Source: Candidatus Thermochlorobacter aerophilus
Lineage (GTDB): Bacteria > Bacteroidota > Chlorobiia > Chlorobiales > Thermochlorobacteraceae
Direction: 5' to 3'
Assembly: GCA_002794105.1 (NCBI GenBank)
Contig: PHFL01000039.1
Coordinates: 87,306 to 151,305, forward strand
Length of the DNA: 64,000 nucleotides
Of this stretch, positions 26,905-37,266 are shown piece by piece. The notes beneath the pieces were generated by a model. The model was not told the origin of the DNA. It did no database searches and worked only from the letters and a program-made list of their open reading frames with translations. Position 1 is the stretch's first letter; each line of letters begins with the position of its first letter. Both the position numbers and the translations under genes were made by a program.

Positions 26905-28056
26905 TTACATCGGGTTACGCACATACATTTCCCAGAACGCGGTAATAACGAGTGCTACCATCGCAAACGGCGTCAGGACTTTCCAGCACAGATACATAAG
27001 CTGGTCGACTCGGAAGCGAGGCAATGTCCAGCGCACCCACATTTGTACAAAGATGAAGAAGAAGCCTTTGATCACAATCCAAAACACTCCCCAAACAGGT
27101 CCATTTGTCCATTCATTTAGCCGCAGAGGTCCGAGGTTAGGTAGCGGTGAATTCCAGCCACCCAGAAAGAGCGTGGAGATAATCACACTTACCATAAACA
27201 TGCTGGCATATTCGGCAAGGAAAATCATTGCAAATTTCATTCCGCCGTATTCTGTAAAGTATCCTGACACCAATTCGGACTCTGCTTCAGGAATATCAAA
27301 TGGGGCGCGGTTACATTCTGCCAGCGAGGCAATGAAGTAAATCAGAAAAGCTAGCCATGCTACAGGAGATTGAAAAATGAAGAAGTTTAGAATCCCTAAG
27401 CCATTGTTTGTGCCATCGGCTTGCAGTCCGCTTTGTGCCAGCGTAATACCATGCATTGAGAGCGTGCCTGCCATCATTACGCCGCAAAGAATGGCTAAAC
27501 CTGCTGGGATTTCGTAGCTTACAATTTGCGCCACACTGCGCACTGCACCAAACAGCGACCATTTGTTGTTTGAGCCCCAGCCTGCCATCAAAATCCCTAC
27601 TGCCTCAATGGAAACAATAGAGGTGGCGTAAAAGACGCCCACATTCAAGTCAGCACCAATAAAGGCTGGTCCGAATGGCAGCACTGCATATGCGGCGAAT
27701 GCTCCGACAAAAATGATGATTGGTCCGAGCACATAGAGTGTTTTATCGGCAGCGGCAGGCACCACATCTTCTTTTTGAATGAGCTTCAAAATATCGGCAA
27801 TGGTCTGGAGCAGTCCCCACTTGCCTGTCTCATTCGGTCCAATGCGGTCTTGAACGAATGCTGACACTTTCCGCTCGCCATAGACGCCCACATAGAGCGC
27901 ATACACAGCAATAAACACAAGCGGGATAGCCGAAATGAGCAACAGACCAGGTATGCCTAATTCGCTTAGCTGGTTGCTCCATTGATTGAGCTCAACACTT
28001 GGCACCGCTGCCGCTACGCCTGATGAAGCTAAGAGCAAGTTTATCTTCGGTAGCAT
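26905..28056 (-). CDS. nuoH: NADH-quinone oxidoreductase subunit H
   Basis: A 383-residue membrane subunit that forms the quinone chamber with NuoB and NuoD. The signature loop [18 protein letters not shown] and the earlier [16 protein letters not shown] are intact, with eight or so helices. The N-terminus is a little long. Lies between nuoD and nuoI in the usual order, with the nuoG gene that often precedes it absent. Confidence 0.96.
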   Translation of the reverse strand: MLPKINLLLASSGVAAAVPSVELNQWSNQLSELGIPGLLLISAIPLVFIAVYALYVGVYGERKVSAFVQDRIGPNETGKWGLLQTIADILKLIQKEDVVPAAADKTLYVLGPIIIFVGAFAAYAVLPFGPAFIGADLNVGVFYATSIVSIEAVGILMAGWGSNNKWSLFGAVRSVAQIVSYEIPAGLAILCGVMMAGTLSMHGITLAQSGLQADGTNNGLGILNFFIFQSPVAWLAFLIYFIASLAECNRAPFDIPEAESELVSGYFTEYGGMKFAMIFLAEYASMFMVSVIISTLFLGGWNSPLPNLGPLRLNEWTNGPVWGVFWIVIKGFFFIFVQMWVRWTLPRFRVDQLMYLCWKVLTPFAMVALVITAFWEMYVRNPM

Positions 28057-28086
28057 AAGTAATTGTTTTTCAAGAAGTTGCGGCTT

Positions 28087-29286
28087 TTACCTATCTACAT
28101 CTCCCAATACAATGTCAATACTTCCTACAATTGCTACGACATCCGAAATAAGTGCTCCTTTTGCCAGTTCTGGTAGCACTGAAAGGTTGCTGAATGATGG
28201 CGCTCGTGCCTTAACGCGATACGGCTTGACGCCTTTTCCATCTGAAATGATGTAATAGGCAAGCTCGCCGCGTGGATTTTCGCCACGCGCAATAGCCTCA
28301 CCTGCTTGTGGTTTTATGCGCTTCGGTACTGCTTTGTGTGGGTCAAATCCCGGCTCATCAGGCATCTTATCTAGGCACTGCTCAATGATTTTGATGCTCT
28401 CATAAATTTCGTAGCATCGCACTAGGTGCCGAGATAAGCAGTCGCCAATGACGCTTATATCTCCTTTTGGAACCACTACATCGAACTCCAGCTCTGGATA
28501 GACGGAGTATGGCACATTGCGTCGCAAATCCCACTTGACACCAGAGCCTCGTAGCATTGGACCTGAACAGCCGTAGTTGATGGCTACATCGGCAGGTAGC
28601 ACCCCTATACCGCGTGTGCGTTGCACAAATAGTTCATTTTCTGTCAGCAGTTTGTTCATCTCATCCACACGCGGCTTGTAATACTTGAGAAACTCTGCTA
28701 CACGCTCCTTGAACTTTGGAGGGAAATCGTGCGATACACCGCCGACCCAGATATAGTTGTAGAGCATGCGGGCACCGCACAACCATTCCAATAAGTTCAT
28801 GATGTGCTCTCGGTCATGGAAAGTGTGCAAAAATGGCGTGAAAGCCCCGATGTCCAGACCGTATGTTCCTATGGCGATGATGTGCGATGCAATCCGATTC
28901 AACTCTGCTACAATTACACGCATGAACTCAATGCGGCGTGGTACTTCAATCTTGAGTAGCTTCTCTACAGCCATGCAGTATACCCACTCATTGTTCATCG
29001 CCGACAGGTAGTCCATGCGGTCGGTGTATGGAATCACCATTTGGTACTCGAGCGACTCCGCATGCTTTTCAAAACAGCGATGCAAGTAGCCAATGTAAGG
29101 CGTTGCTTTTACGACAATCTCGCCGTCGGTAATCAGCTCCACACGCAGCACGCCGTGTGTTGCTGGATGCTGAGGTCCCATGTTAAGCACCATCACATCG
29201 GTATCTAGACCACGCTCCAACACATACTGCGTGGCACCTACCTCAGCATAACTTGATAGTTTCTTTCCTTCAACAACTTCTGCCAT
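28087..29286 (-). CDS. nuoD: NADH-quinone oxidoreductase subunit D
   Basis: The 399-residue 49-kDa-type subunit lining the quinone site. [15 protein letters not shown] holds the quinone-binding His, followed by [12 protein letters not shown] with the conserved Tyr. [11 protein letters not shown] and the C-terminal [13 protein letters not shown] are typical. NuoC and NuoD are separate genes here, with a 17-base gap. Confidence 0.97.
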   Translation of the reverse strand: MAEVVEGKKLSSYAEVGATQYVLERGLDTDVMVLNMGPQHPATHGVLRVELITDGEIVVKATPYIGYLHRCFEKHAESLEYQMVIPYTDRMDYLSAMNNEWVYCMAVEKLLKIEVPRRIEFMRVIVAELNRIASHIIAIGTYGLDIGAFTPFLHTFHDREHIMNLLEWLCGARMLYNYIWVGGVSHDFPPKFKERVAEFLKYYKPRVDEMNKLLTENELFVQRTRGIGVLPADVAINYGCSGPMLRGSGVKWDLRRNVPYSVYPELEFDVVVPKGDISVIGDCLSRHLVRCYEIYESIKIIEQCLDKMPDEPGFDPHKAVPKRIKPQAGEAIARGENPRGELAYYIISDGKGVKPYRVKARAPSFSNLSVLPELAKGALISDVVAIVGSIDIVLGDVDR

Positions 29287-29303
29287 GAGACTTTTAGTTA
29301 AGT

Positions 29304-29801
29304 TTAGTAGGGTATTCGAATGCCGTGGTAATACTCTGCGACTTTGTAGTCTTTGCGTAGCGGATGACCTTCCCAGTCTTCTGGGCAGAGAATTCGCCGC
29401 AGGTCGGGATGTCCGATAAACTTAATGCCGAACAGGTCATATACTTCGCGCTCGTGCCAGTCTGCTGTGCGCCAAATTTCTGACACGGATGGAATTTCTG
29501 GCTTTTCTTTAGAGCAGTTTGCTTTTACCTCTAGGCGATGTCCATGAATTCCCAGTGACTCTAAGTGGTAGACTACGGTGAATGTCCCGTCATTATTGTC
29601 GACTCCTGAAAGGCAGTAGAGGTAGTTGAACTTTGTGCGCTCGTCTTCTCTCAGAAAGTACATTACTGCCTGCAGGTAGTCCAAATCAGTTATGGTGAAA
29701 AATTCTGCTGTCGGAGTTTTTTCAGGATCCGAAATCACGTCGCCGAATTTTTCACGCACAAGCGCTGCTATGTCGTCTATTGTCAAAGGGTTCGGTTGCA
29801 T
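29304..29801 (-). CDS. nuoC: NADH-quinone oxidoreductase subunit C
   Basis: The 165-residue 30-kDa-type structural subunit of the peripheral arm. The family signature is in [19 protein letters not shown], followed by [11 protein letters not shown]. Starts 20 bases after nuoB. Confidence 0.95.
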   Translation of the reverse strand: MQPNPLTIDDIAALVREKFGDVISDPEKTPTAEFFTITDLDYLQAVMYFLREDERTKFNYLYCLSGVDNNDGTFTVVYHLESLGIHGHRLEVKANCSKEKPEIPSVSEIWRTADWHEREVYDLFGIKFIGHPDLRRILCPEDWEGHPLRKDYKVAEYYHGIRIPY

Positions 29802-29821
29802 ATTTTTCTCTCTAAATGTGT

Positions 29822-30451
29822 TTATGCAGATTCTGTGGTTTCAGCTTCTGCTACTTCGTGTTCTTTCTTTACCTGTGGCTTAGGTAGATTTGCTTGAGGA
29901 TGCTGTGCGGCGATTACTTCTTCAGCTGGTGCCGCTTTTGCTGCAAGTCGTTTCTTTGCGTCTTCACGCTTACCGCCCAGTTTCTCTTCTCGAATAAGCT
30001 CTTGGATTTTCATCAGACCGCCAATCAGTGCTTCGGGACGCGGCGGGCATCCGGGGACATATACATCCACAGGAATGATTCGGTCTACGCCCTTTACTAC
30101 ATGGTAGCCATGTTCCCAATAAGGTCCGCCGCAGTTGGCACAACTGCCCATGGAAAGCACATATCGCGGTTCTGTCATCTGCTCATACAGGCGCTTGACT
30201 CGCTCTGCCATCTTGAAGGTGACTGTGCCAGCCACAATCATCACATCGGACTGACGCGGCGACGAGCGTGGGAAAATTCCAAAGCGCTCCAAGTCATAGT
30301 TTGACGCATTAGTTGCCATCATTTCAATTGCACAGCATGCTAAGCCAAAAGACATGGGCCACATCGAGGAAAGACGAGACCAGTTCAGCAGGTCTTCCAC
30401 CTTGCTGATAATTACGCCCCCTTTCTCGAACCTTGTGTCCAATAAACTCAT
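29822..30451 (-). CDS. nuoB: NADH-quinone oxidoreductase subunit B with charged C-terminal tail
   Basis: This 209-residue subunit holds cluster N2, the last electron carrier before quinone. The ligands are in [10 protein letters not shown] (adjacent cysteines), MGSCANCGG and [10 protein letters not shown]. About 50 residues after the conserved core are Lys/Ala/Pro/Glu-rich ([18 protein letters not shown] onwards) and not part of the common fold. This parallels the tails on NuoA and NuoI. Confidence 0.96.
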   Translation of the reverse strand: MSLLDTRFEKGGVIISKVEDLLNWSRLSSMWPMSFGLACCAIEMMATNASNYDLERFGIFPRSSPRQSDVMIVAGTVTFKMAERVKRLYEQMTEPRYVLSMGSCANCGGPYWEHGYHVVKGVDRIIPVDVYVPGCPPRPEALIGGLMKIQELIREEKLGGKREDAKKRLAAKAAPAEEVIAAQHPQANLPKPQVKKEHEVAEAETTESA

Positions 30452-30488
30452 CTTCTTCTCCTTTCGGGTTTATGATAAGGTTGAAAAA

Positions 30489-30947
30489 TTAAACCGTTTC
30501 AGTAGGCTCTGCCTTTGGTGCCGTTTTCTTTGGTGGCATTTCAAACCGCTTCGTTGGCATTTGAGGTACATGCGGTTGCGGCACCACCCACTCAAGGTCA
30601 CCTTTGACCCATGCATAAGCCAAACCAACTGCCAAGATACCTACGAAGATAAGTGCCTCAATGAGTGCTAAAGTACCTACATCCTTGAAGACAGTAGCCC
30701 ACGGAAAAAGAAACAACAGCTCTACATCGAAGATGATAAATATCAGAGCCACTACATAGAAGCGGATGTTGAACTGTATCCACGCCGTCCCTACGGGCTC
30801 TTCACCACATTCGTAAGAAGTTAGCTTTTCTGGATTGGGTCGATGAGGTCGAATCAGGCGGGAGGTCAGGAACCCTAACACCACAAACAAGATACCAACA
30901 AGAAGAAATACGAATACTTTGCCAAACTCTGAAAGTTGTGCATCCAT
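30489..30947 (-). CDS. nuoA: NADH-quinone oxidoreductase subunit A with Pro/Lys-rich tail
   Basis: A 152-residue, three-helix membrane subunit. The conserved loop after helix 1 is seen in [16 protein letters not shown] (the Cys of the active/deactive loop) and the acidic helix in [14 protein letters not shown]. The last 30 residues (from [19 protein letters not shown]) are Pro/Lys-rich and extend beyond usual NuoA. First gene of the operon; its promoter should be in the 180 bases before 31128. Confidence 0.95.
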   Translation of the reverse strand: MDAQLSEFGKVFVFLLVGILFVVLGFLTSRLIRPHRPNPEKLTSYECGEEPVGTAWIQFNIRFYVVALIFIIFDVELLFLFPWATVFKDVGTLALIEALIFVGILAVGLAYAWVKGDLEWVVPQPHVPQMPTKRFEMPPKKTAPKAEPTETV

Positions 30948-31127
30948 TTGAACTTGCTGAGTTTTAGATTAACGCTTGTTTCCATACTAAACTACTTGCT
31001 ACTTAGCAAACTTTGTTTTCAGCGTATAAAGTTTCATTAGTTGTTTTCTTTTGTCAGGGAGGGTTTATAGTGCAATAACGGAATATAGGCAGGAGCAGCA
31101 GCTTTGCACTCTATTCTTGCGAACTGT

Positions 31128-32153
31128 TCAACCAGAAACTGTTGCTTGATGTGTTAGGTATGCTGGAGATTCTTCGGCTACGCTCTGTGCATGACTTTGA
31201 ACCGTCAGCGCAAACGCCACACCGATGTATAGGCTTGCTATCCACTGATGGAAAACTTGCATCACAGCTGGAATGCCAACCCACACCAACGACAGCCCTA
31301 CGACCACCTCGGCTAACGACAATCCCATCATGGTCAGCATGCAGCTATGTGCGATTCCAGATGTAACTTTGCGCTCCATAAGCATCTTGTATCCCACTAC
31401 CCAAGTCAGTGCTGTAAGCATTATGCCTGTCAAACCATGCAGTTTTCCTATCCAGCCGACCTGTGCCAGCCACTCTGCTTCAGTAAAAAGCGGGAAATTT
31501 CGCGACAGCCACTCCAACTTTTCTCTCACCTGTGTTCCCAGCACTAGTTGCATCATCGCAAACAGCCATAGCCCAGCAGCATATTTTGTTAGAGGCGTCT
31601 TTGAGCGATTTTCTGCCGTGTGTGCCCGCTCTTCTGCATACGCCTGAAGCATCAGGTAAATGAGCACGCTAACAATAATGAGCGCAAGCGAAAGATGCAG
31701 AGTTACAACGAAGGGATTCAAATCCGTTTTGACCACCACTTTTCCCAGCCAACCCTGAAAGGCAACCAGCGCAGTTGCTGCAAAAGCTGACCAGAAAAGC
31801 TTTGGCGTGCGCAGAAACCGTACTGCCGTATATGCAAACGTGATTAGGATAATCAGTCCCACCAATACGCCTATCAAGCGATTGATGTATTCAATCCAAG
31901 TTAGCGTGGCATTGAAAGCCACAGGGTCATACGGCGGCTTAAGTTCGCTGGCATGCGTCGGTGGAATCCACATGCCATAGCACTTTGGCCAATCAGGACA
32001 ACCCATACCAGCACCAGACACTCGTACCAACCCTCCTGCAAAAATCAGCAGGTAAGTTGCTACCACCGATAGGGTAGCTAAGCGGCGTAAGGTGCGTGCA
32101 AAGTTCGACCTATTACTTTCCTTGAGGTTGAGCGGGTTTATCTCGGGCTTCAT
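31128..32153 (-). CDS. ctaA: Heme A synthase (COX15/CtaA family)
   Basis: A 341-residue protein of eight membrane helices that oxidises the C8 methyl of heme O to give heme A for cytochrome oxidase. The first helix block ends in GGLVRVSGAGMGCPDWPKC, typical of the COX15 type. Paired His-bearing helices include EYINRLIGVLVG, VTLHLSLALII, GKLHGLTG and VFHQWIASLYIG. It overlaps the end of the oxidase subunit IV gene by 41 bases and precedes nuoA by 180 bases. No heme O synthase gene is in the window. Confidence 0.92.
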   Translation of the reverse strand: MKPEINPLNLKESNRSNFARTLRRLATLSVVATYLLIFAGGLVRVSGAGMGCPDWPKCYGMWIPPTHASELKPPYDPVAFNATLTWIEYINRLIGVLVGLIILITFAYTAVRFLRTPKLFWSAFAATALVAFQGWLGKVVVKTDLNPFVVTLHLSLALIIVSVLIYLMLQAYAEERAHTAENRSKTPLTKYAAGLWLFAMMQLVLGTQVREKLEWLSRNFPLFTEAEWLAQVGWIGKLHGLTGIMLTALTWVVGYKMLMERKVTSGIAHSCMLTMMGLSLAEVVVGLSLVWVGIPAVMQVFHQWIASLYIGVAFALTVQSHAQSVAEESPAYLTHQATVSG

Positions 32154-32517
32154 TGCGTTGCTTTACTTCCTTAAGATTTGCTCCTTGTTTAATCTCCTGC
32201 ATCGTATTCTCGTAAAGCCCTTGCCGGCTATTCATGTCAATGAGCACAAAAGCCAGAAGAAAGCCAATCATGATGATGGAGGCAAGGAAAATGTTTGTAA
32301 AGAACTTGTTATCGTATCGTAGGTGCATGAAGAACCCTGCAATTAGCATTGCATTGATGGTTGCACATCCTAACACTAATGCTGTGCCAACTCCTCCCCA
32401 GTTCAGCTGCGAAATGATAATACTCAGCACCGTTAGCACAACCAGTGCAAGACTCACGGTCAGATATACCTTCAGCGGCACAATATGTGATGCAGTTTTA
32501 TGCGATGATGCGTTCAT
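32113..32517 (-). CDS. Cytochrome c oxidase subunit IV-like protein (caa3/CyoD type)
   Basis: A 134-residue protein with three membrane helices; the short loop AGFFMHLRYDNKF is the recognisable mark of the prokaryotic COX4 family. The charged C-terminal 35 residues overlap the ctaA start. It is an accessory subunit of heme-copper oxidases. Starts 43 bases after the subunit III gene. Confidence 0.85.
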   Translation of the reverse strand: MNASSHKTASHIVPLKVYLTVSLALVVLTVLSIIISQLNWGGVGTALVLGCATINAMLIAGFFMHLRYDNKFFTNIFLASIIMIGFLLAFVLIDMNSRQGLYENTMQEIKQGANLKEVKQRNEARDKPAQPQGK

Positions 32518-32560
32518 GTTTTGCTCCTTTCGAAGTAAGTAGATTTGTGCTGCGGTTCCC

Positions 32561-33271
32561 TCAGCCTATCAAATACAGCAGTGTGAAGACGAAAATCCAG
32601 ATGATGTCTACCAAGTGCCAATACAAGCCACTCATTTCCAGCGGCGTGTAGTATTCGGCTGAAAAATCACCTCTTGCAGTGCGCACCAGCATCCATGCAA
32701 TTACTGCCATGCCTGCAATTACGTGCAAGGCATGCACACCCGTCATGGCAAAATAGATACCAAAGAAAATGTGTGGGTTTTTGCCCACAATAGCGCCTTC
32801 GGAGCCATCGTAGGTGTAGTAGATTCCAGGAAGCAGTCCCAGATGAAATTTGTGTGAGTATTCAACATACTTTATGCCAAGAAATGCGGCGGCACACACC
32901 AGTGTAAAAATCAATAGCATCACCGTTTGCTGACGGTTACCCAGCTGCATAGCTCTTATCGCAAATGTCATGGCGATAGTGCTTGCCATGAGAATGAAGG
33001 TATTTGTGGCACCCAGCGGCACACTAAGAAGTTTATGCGCGCTATGGAACATCTCAAGGTTCTGCCCTCGGTAGACGACATAGGCACAAAAGATGCCGCC
33101 GAAGAGCAGAATCTCGGTCAGCAAGAAAATCCACATCCCCATTTTTGCAGCTTCAAGTTGCTGCTCAGGCTCAGCAAAGTGGTGCGCTAAGTAGGGTGGA
33201 TGACTATGCGCGTGATGCAGAGAGGCGGGTGCAACACTCTCTTGTGCTGGAGAATTGACTGCGGTGTTCAT
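32561..33271 (-). CDS. ctaE: Cytochrome c oxidase subunit III
   Basis: A 236-residue protein with five to seven helices. Typical features are KMGMWIFLLTEILLFGGIF near the N-terminus, FFGIYFAMTGVHALHVIAG with the conserved Glu-less His helix, and the C-terminal SGLYWHLVDIIWIFVFTLLY. It fits the shorter CtaE/CyoC form. The catalytic subunits I and II are not next to it: the gene upstream at 33353-35638 is a WD40 protein on the same strand. Confidence 0.92.
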   Translation of the reverse strand: MNTAVNSPAQESVAPASLHHAHSHPPYLAHHFAEPEQQLEAAKMGMWIFLLTEILLFGGIFCAYVVYRGQNLEMFHSAHKLLSVPLGATNTFILMASTIAMTFAIRAMQLGNRQQTVMLLIFTLVCAAAFLGIKYVEYSHKFHLGLLPGIYYTYDGSEGAIVGKNPHIFFGIYFAMTGVHALHVIAGMAVIAWMLVRTARGDFSAEYYTPLEMSGLYWHLVDIIWIFVFTLLYLIG

Positions 33272-33352
33272 ACTGCTCCTTTTTCAATGCGTTATAGGGT
33301 TACTACCAAACTGCTCGAATGTAATGTAATAAAATTGCGCTACAAAATATAA

Positions 33353-35638
33353 TTAACTACTTACTCGCTGGTCTTGCCCACTACGTCGGTCACGACTGCC
33401 TATCCAAAACGATGATACTTTTCTTCGGTCGCCGAGGTATTGGCTTTTGCCATTTTTTCCTTCTCTCAATGCCGCACGTGCTGCTTCCATTTCTTGACGT
33501 GACCTGCGCTCCAGTGCAATGAACTCATCGACCGATAATTCTGGAGAACTTAGTATCTTGATGGTTTTATCTCCGCTTGCTATAGCCATTGTGCTACTAT
33601 CTGGACTGCAGGCGACGGCGTAAAACTGCCCTGCCAGCGCCTGTATCTGCTCACCTGTTTGTACATCCCAGAGTTTGACTTCGCAAATTTTGCTGACGCG
33701 GTTGTAGCTCGTGGTCACCAAGTTTGTGTCATCAAACGTAAATGAGACACTATCCACGCCACTGGTATGCCCAGTCATGGTCTTGATTTCTGTCCCCTCC
33801 TTGAATCGCCATAGCTTGATGCTTTTGTCCCAACTTGTGGTTGCCATCAGCTTTGCATCTGCCGAGAATGCTATGCCAGTTACATTGTGCGTGTGTGCTT
33901 TGAGCGTTCTCGTTTTTTTCCAGCTTTGTGTCTCCCAGTAGTTAATCAGGGCATCGGCACCTGCGGACACAAGAAACTCACCATCAGGGCTGAATGCCAA
34001 GTATGTAACGCTTCGCTCATGTCCCTTGAGTGTTTTTAGCTTGCTACCTGTCTTTACATCCCACACATTAATGGTTTTATCGGTGCTTGCAGTTGCCATC
34101 TTGCTTCCATCCACACTGAACGCCACGCAATTGACACTCTGTTGGTGCCCTGCTAATACATGGATTTCCTTCCCTGTTTTGACATCATATATTCTTGCAG
34201 TCGTATCACTACTTGCCGTGGCTATCTTACTGCCGTCGGGACTGAAGGCAACATGATTAATAAACTCTTTCATGGATTGCCCGGCAAAGCTCTGAATTTC
34301 CTCTGCCGTCACTGCATCCGAGATAATCACTTTCCAACTTGCTGATGCTAGTTTCTTACTATCCGCACTAAAGACCATCGCATTGACTCGCAATGTATGG
34401 GCTACAATCATGCGTTTGATTTCAAAGACAGTAGGCATGACTTTCCATTTTCGCTCGCGTTGGAGATCATCGGCGCCGCTCAAAATTGCATAGTAGTTGC
34501 GCTGCCTGATACGCTGCTCAATCTCGTCTAGAACTGGTGCAGCTTGACTGTTTGGAACCATCTCGGCGCGGCACTTTTGAATGTGTATCGTGGTCTTGCG
34601 AAATGCTTCGTCACGCAATTTTGCAAGTACTGCCTGCGTCACTGGCTTTTGAAAAATATCCAAGTCCATTGCAGCTTTGAGGGCGTAGAGGCGTTGCTGT
34701 TTAATGACCTGCTCCAGCACAGCAGCCGCTTCTGCATCTTTGCCAATCAATATCATTGCCTTTGCCTGCAGGTACCCTGCTTCAGGTAGCGGATAAAGTT
34801 CTTGGCTTTTTGTAAAAATATCCACTGCATCGTGCAGCTCCGCTTGCATCAAGCAGGCTATTCCTGCTTGGAAGTATGACTCTGCTGCCGCTCGCTTCAT
34901 CAACAGTGCCAGCTCCTCAGCCATCCCTAAGCTACCCATGTCGGCAATTGCGCTAATTAGGCGCTTGGCTTGCGGGTCGCTTTCCTCCATGATACATTCT
35001 GCCGACTTGATGAAATAGGCTTCGGCTTTTGCCAAATCCAATAGCGCTGGCACATACAAGTAAATTATACCAATGCGATGCAACAGCAGATAATCACTAT
35101 GTGGAATCTGCCCTGAATCCAGCAGCTCATTGAGTGCATCGATTGTTTTCTGAAAATCTTCTGCTGTGGAAGCCTGACAGTAAATTGTTAGCGCTTGCTC
35201 TAACTGTTTTGCCCACGGTGCTTGCTGCGCCGAGGTTCGCAAAAGCAAGCTCAAGTCATCGGCAAGCATTTTCTTGACGCGTAGCTGGTCGATTGGCAAA
35301 GACAACCGCCAGTCTAATACAGGTCCTAACTCTCCTAGCTCGCTAAGGTCAGCGTTCATCAAGTAATTCACCGTTGCTGCATACATGCCCAGTCCTGTCA
35401 GAAAAGAACTGGTTACCGTTTGCATTACTTGATAAATCTCTCGTGCCTTGTTGCCTTCGACATTGTCAATTGCAGTCTGGGCTTGCTGATTTAGCTGTCG
35501 AAATAATCTACTGTACTCCTCTCCTACAGTCTGCAGTGCGAGTTGAATGTCATTTGGGAGTTGCACCAAGTATTTTCGATAGCTCGTCAGCAGTTCTCCG
35601 CCTGTTCGTGCCGCATCCGTGAGGTAAAAGCTTGGCAT
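33353..35638 (-). CDS. Large protein with helical N-terminus and WD40 propeller
   Basis: A cytoplasmic 761-residue protein without a signal peptide. Residues 1-390 or so are helical with TPR-like stretches (AEAYFIKSAECI, AAAESYFQAGIACLMQ). Residues 400-700 contain about seven WD40 repeats, for example GHQQSVNCVAFSVDGSKMA, TASTDKTINVWDVKTG and GHERSVTYLAFSPDG. The end carries GDRRKVSSFWIGSRDRRSGQDQR, an Arg-rich motif pattern. TPR plus WD40 suggests a scaffold; the partner is unknown. It lies 81 bases upstream of cox III on the same strand. Confidence 0.75.
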   Translation of the reverse strand: MPSFYLTDAARTGGELLTSYRKYLVQLPNDIQLALQTVGEEYSRLFRQLNQQAQTAIDNVEGNKAREIYQVMQTVTSSFLTGLGMYAATVNYLMNADLSELGELGPVLDWRLSLPIDQLRVKKMLADDLSLLLRTSAQQAPWAKQLEQALTIYCQASTAEDFQKTIDALNELLDSGQIPHSDYLLLHRIGIIYLYVPALLDLAKAEAYFIKSAECIMEESDPQAKRLISAIADMGSLGMAEELALLMKRAAAESYFQAGIACLMQAELHDAVDIFTKSQELYPLPEAGYLQAKAMILIGKDAEAAAVLEQVIKQQRLYALKAAMDLDIFQKPVTQAVLAKLRDEAFRKTTIHIQKCRAEMVPNSQAAPVLDEIEQRIRQRNYYAILSGADDLQRERKWKVMPTVFEIKRMIVAHTLRVNAMVFSADSKKLASASWKVIISDAVTAEEIQSFAGQSMKEFINHVAFSPDGSKIATASSDTTARIYDVKTGKEIHVLAGHQQSVNCVAFSVDGSKMATASTDKTINVWDVKTGSKLKTLKGHERSVTYLAFSPDGEFLVSAGADALINYWETQSWKKTRTLKAHTHNVTGIAFSADAKLMATTSWDKSIKLWRFKEGTEIKTMTGHTSGVDSVSFTFDDTNLVTTSYNRVSKICEVKLWDVQTGEQIQALAGQFYAVACSPDSSTMAIASGDKTIKILSSPELSVDEFIALERRSRQEMEAARAALREGKNGKSQYLGDRRKVSSFWIGSRDRRSGQDQRVSS

Positions 35639-35715
35639 ACTTTTGTGCAGTTTGCAAGTTTATGCTGGGATACTCCGCAAGTAAAGCTATTTTTCGTAAA
35701 GTTCAAAAGCCATAA

Positions 35716-37182
35716 TCACGGCACCATCTCTCCTATTGCTTCACTTCTTTGATGTAGTGTAGCACTTGCAGATTGGGTTCTTAACCTTTGCTGCTGCACT
35801 GCAAGGTCTCTGCGCGAGAGTCCATACATGTAGATGTAGGCAAGGTTGAACATCAAGATTGCATGCTTGATGCATGGCGCTCGAAGCGTGCGCTTAATAG
35901 CGTTCCTAAATGTGTATAGCCTGCGTGTCAGCCCAGTGTATGCCTCAATAAACTCATCAATCGCCATGCGCTTTGGCTTGCACTGCATTTCTTGCCCCCA
36001 GCTGTAGCGAAAAGCTTCAATATCGTCTTTTGGAAAAAGTAATCTTCCTTCGTTAGCCAGTCGTTCAAAGAGTGCTGTTCCGGGTATTGGTCGCAACAGA
36101 TTGACACCAGGCACATCAATTTGAGTGTCTTCAATAAAATCGTAGAGCGCATCGGCAGTCTCCTTCGTGTCGCCATCGAGACCGTAGATAAAGCTGCCAT
36201 AGACACAAATGCCTGCCGAGCGAATGGCTTTGATATTGCGTGCCAGCGTGCGCTCACTATTTTGTTTCTTCCGATGCTGATGATTGCTTGCGTCCGTTAC
36301 GCTCTCAATGCCGATGAGCAATCCCGAACAGCCTGACTGCGCAAAGATTTTTAACAGCTCATCTTGCTGCCCCAGCATCGTGGTCGCTTGTCCTACCCAG
36401 CGAATGCGATATGGAATCAATTGCGAAAACAGCTCTTTGGCATATTTTGGGTCAGCATTGACCGTATCATCTACGAAGAAAAAGATGCGCTTATCGTCTT
36501 TGAGAAAACGCTCCACTTCGCTGACAACATGCGCAACTGGTCGATGTCGCACCCTTGAGCCATTCATCACATACACGTTGCAAAAATCGCAGCGATACGG
36601 GCAGCCTCGCGAGGTCTGAATCAGGTTCGTTGTAAAGTAACGCTTTATTTTCAGTGCGTCTTTTTTGACCGGTCGCTCCACACTCAAGTCAGGCAAGACT
36701 TCCGCTCGGTAGCGCGCTTTGAGACGATTGTGCTTGAGGTCCTCGAGCACCTCGCGCCAAATGTCATCAGCTTCTCCAATGACAATCACATCAGCTTCTT
36801 TGGCGCAGTGTTCAGGGAAAAGCGTAACATGCGGTCCGCCCAACACCACTTTCATGCCCCTTGCGCGAAACTGACGTGCCACGCCAAAAGCCGCTTTGGC
36901 AGCCCCTGTATGCACCGTGATACCCACCAAATCCCAATGCTCGTCTAAGGGCAACTTATCGAAGCGCATGTCGCAAATGTGCTGCTCTACGCCCTCGACT
37001 TCAATTGAGCTGAGCACCATCAACGCCATATTCGGCACAGCAAACTGCGCACGCTGAATGATATGTTGCAACACTTCTTCCTTGAGGCGCTGAAGTCGTG
37101 AGGAACGCGCCGATGCAAACACTGGTCTGGGTCCATCGACGCCGCTATCGGAGCGGGCGAAGACTAAAAGTACGCGTTTCAT
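35716..37182 (-). CDS. B12-binding-type radical SAM protein
   Basis: A 488-residue protein with an N-terminal cobalamin-binding-like Rossmann region (DLVGITVHTGAAKAAFGVAR, KVVLGGPHVTLFPEH, ADVIVIGEAD) and a radical SAM core with C194, C198 and C201 in GCPYRCDFC. The C-terminal part has IGIESVTDASN and RPIPGTALFERLANEG, as in this class. Members include methyltransferases acting on bacteriochlorophyll side chains (BchQ, BchR), hopanoid enzymes and many unassigned proteins. In a Chlorobi-like genome BchQ/BchR is a fair candidate but is not proven, and no other pigment gene is nearby. Confidence 0.8.
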   Translation of the reverse strand: MKRVLLVFARSDSGVDGPRPVFASARSSRLQRLKEEVLQHIIQRAQFAVPNMALMVLSSIEVEGVEQHICDMRFDKLPLDEHWDLVGITVHTGAAKAAFGVARQFRARGMKVVLGGPHVTLFPEHCAKEADVIVIGEADDIWREVLEDLKHNRLKARYRAEVLPDLSVERPVKKDALKIKRYFTTNLIQTSRGCPYRCDFCNVYVMNGSRVRHRPVAHVVSEVERFLKDDKRIFFFVDDTVNADPKYAKELFSQLIPYRIRWVGQATTMLGQQDELLKIFAQSGCSGLLIGIESVTDASNHQHRKKQNSERTLARNIKAIRSAGICVYGSFIYGLDGDTKETADALYDFIEDTQIDVPGVNLLRPIPGTALFERLANEGRLLFPKDDIEAFRYSWGQEMQCKPKRMAIDEFIEAYTGLTRRLYTFRNAIKRTLRAPCIKHAILMFNLAYIYMYGLSRRDLAVQQQRLRTQSASATLHQRSEAIGEMVP

Positions 37183-37266
37183 TTTGAGTATGTTATTCTC
37201 CTTTTTCTCTTGTGAGGAATTTACAGAGAACTTGGAGCGAAACCAATGAGAGGGGAAATCTGTGCG

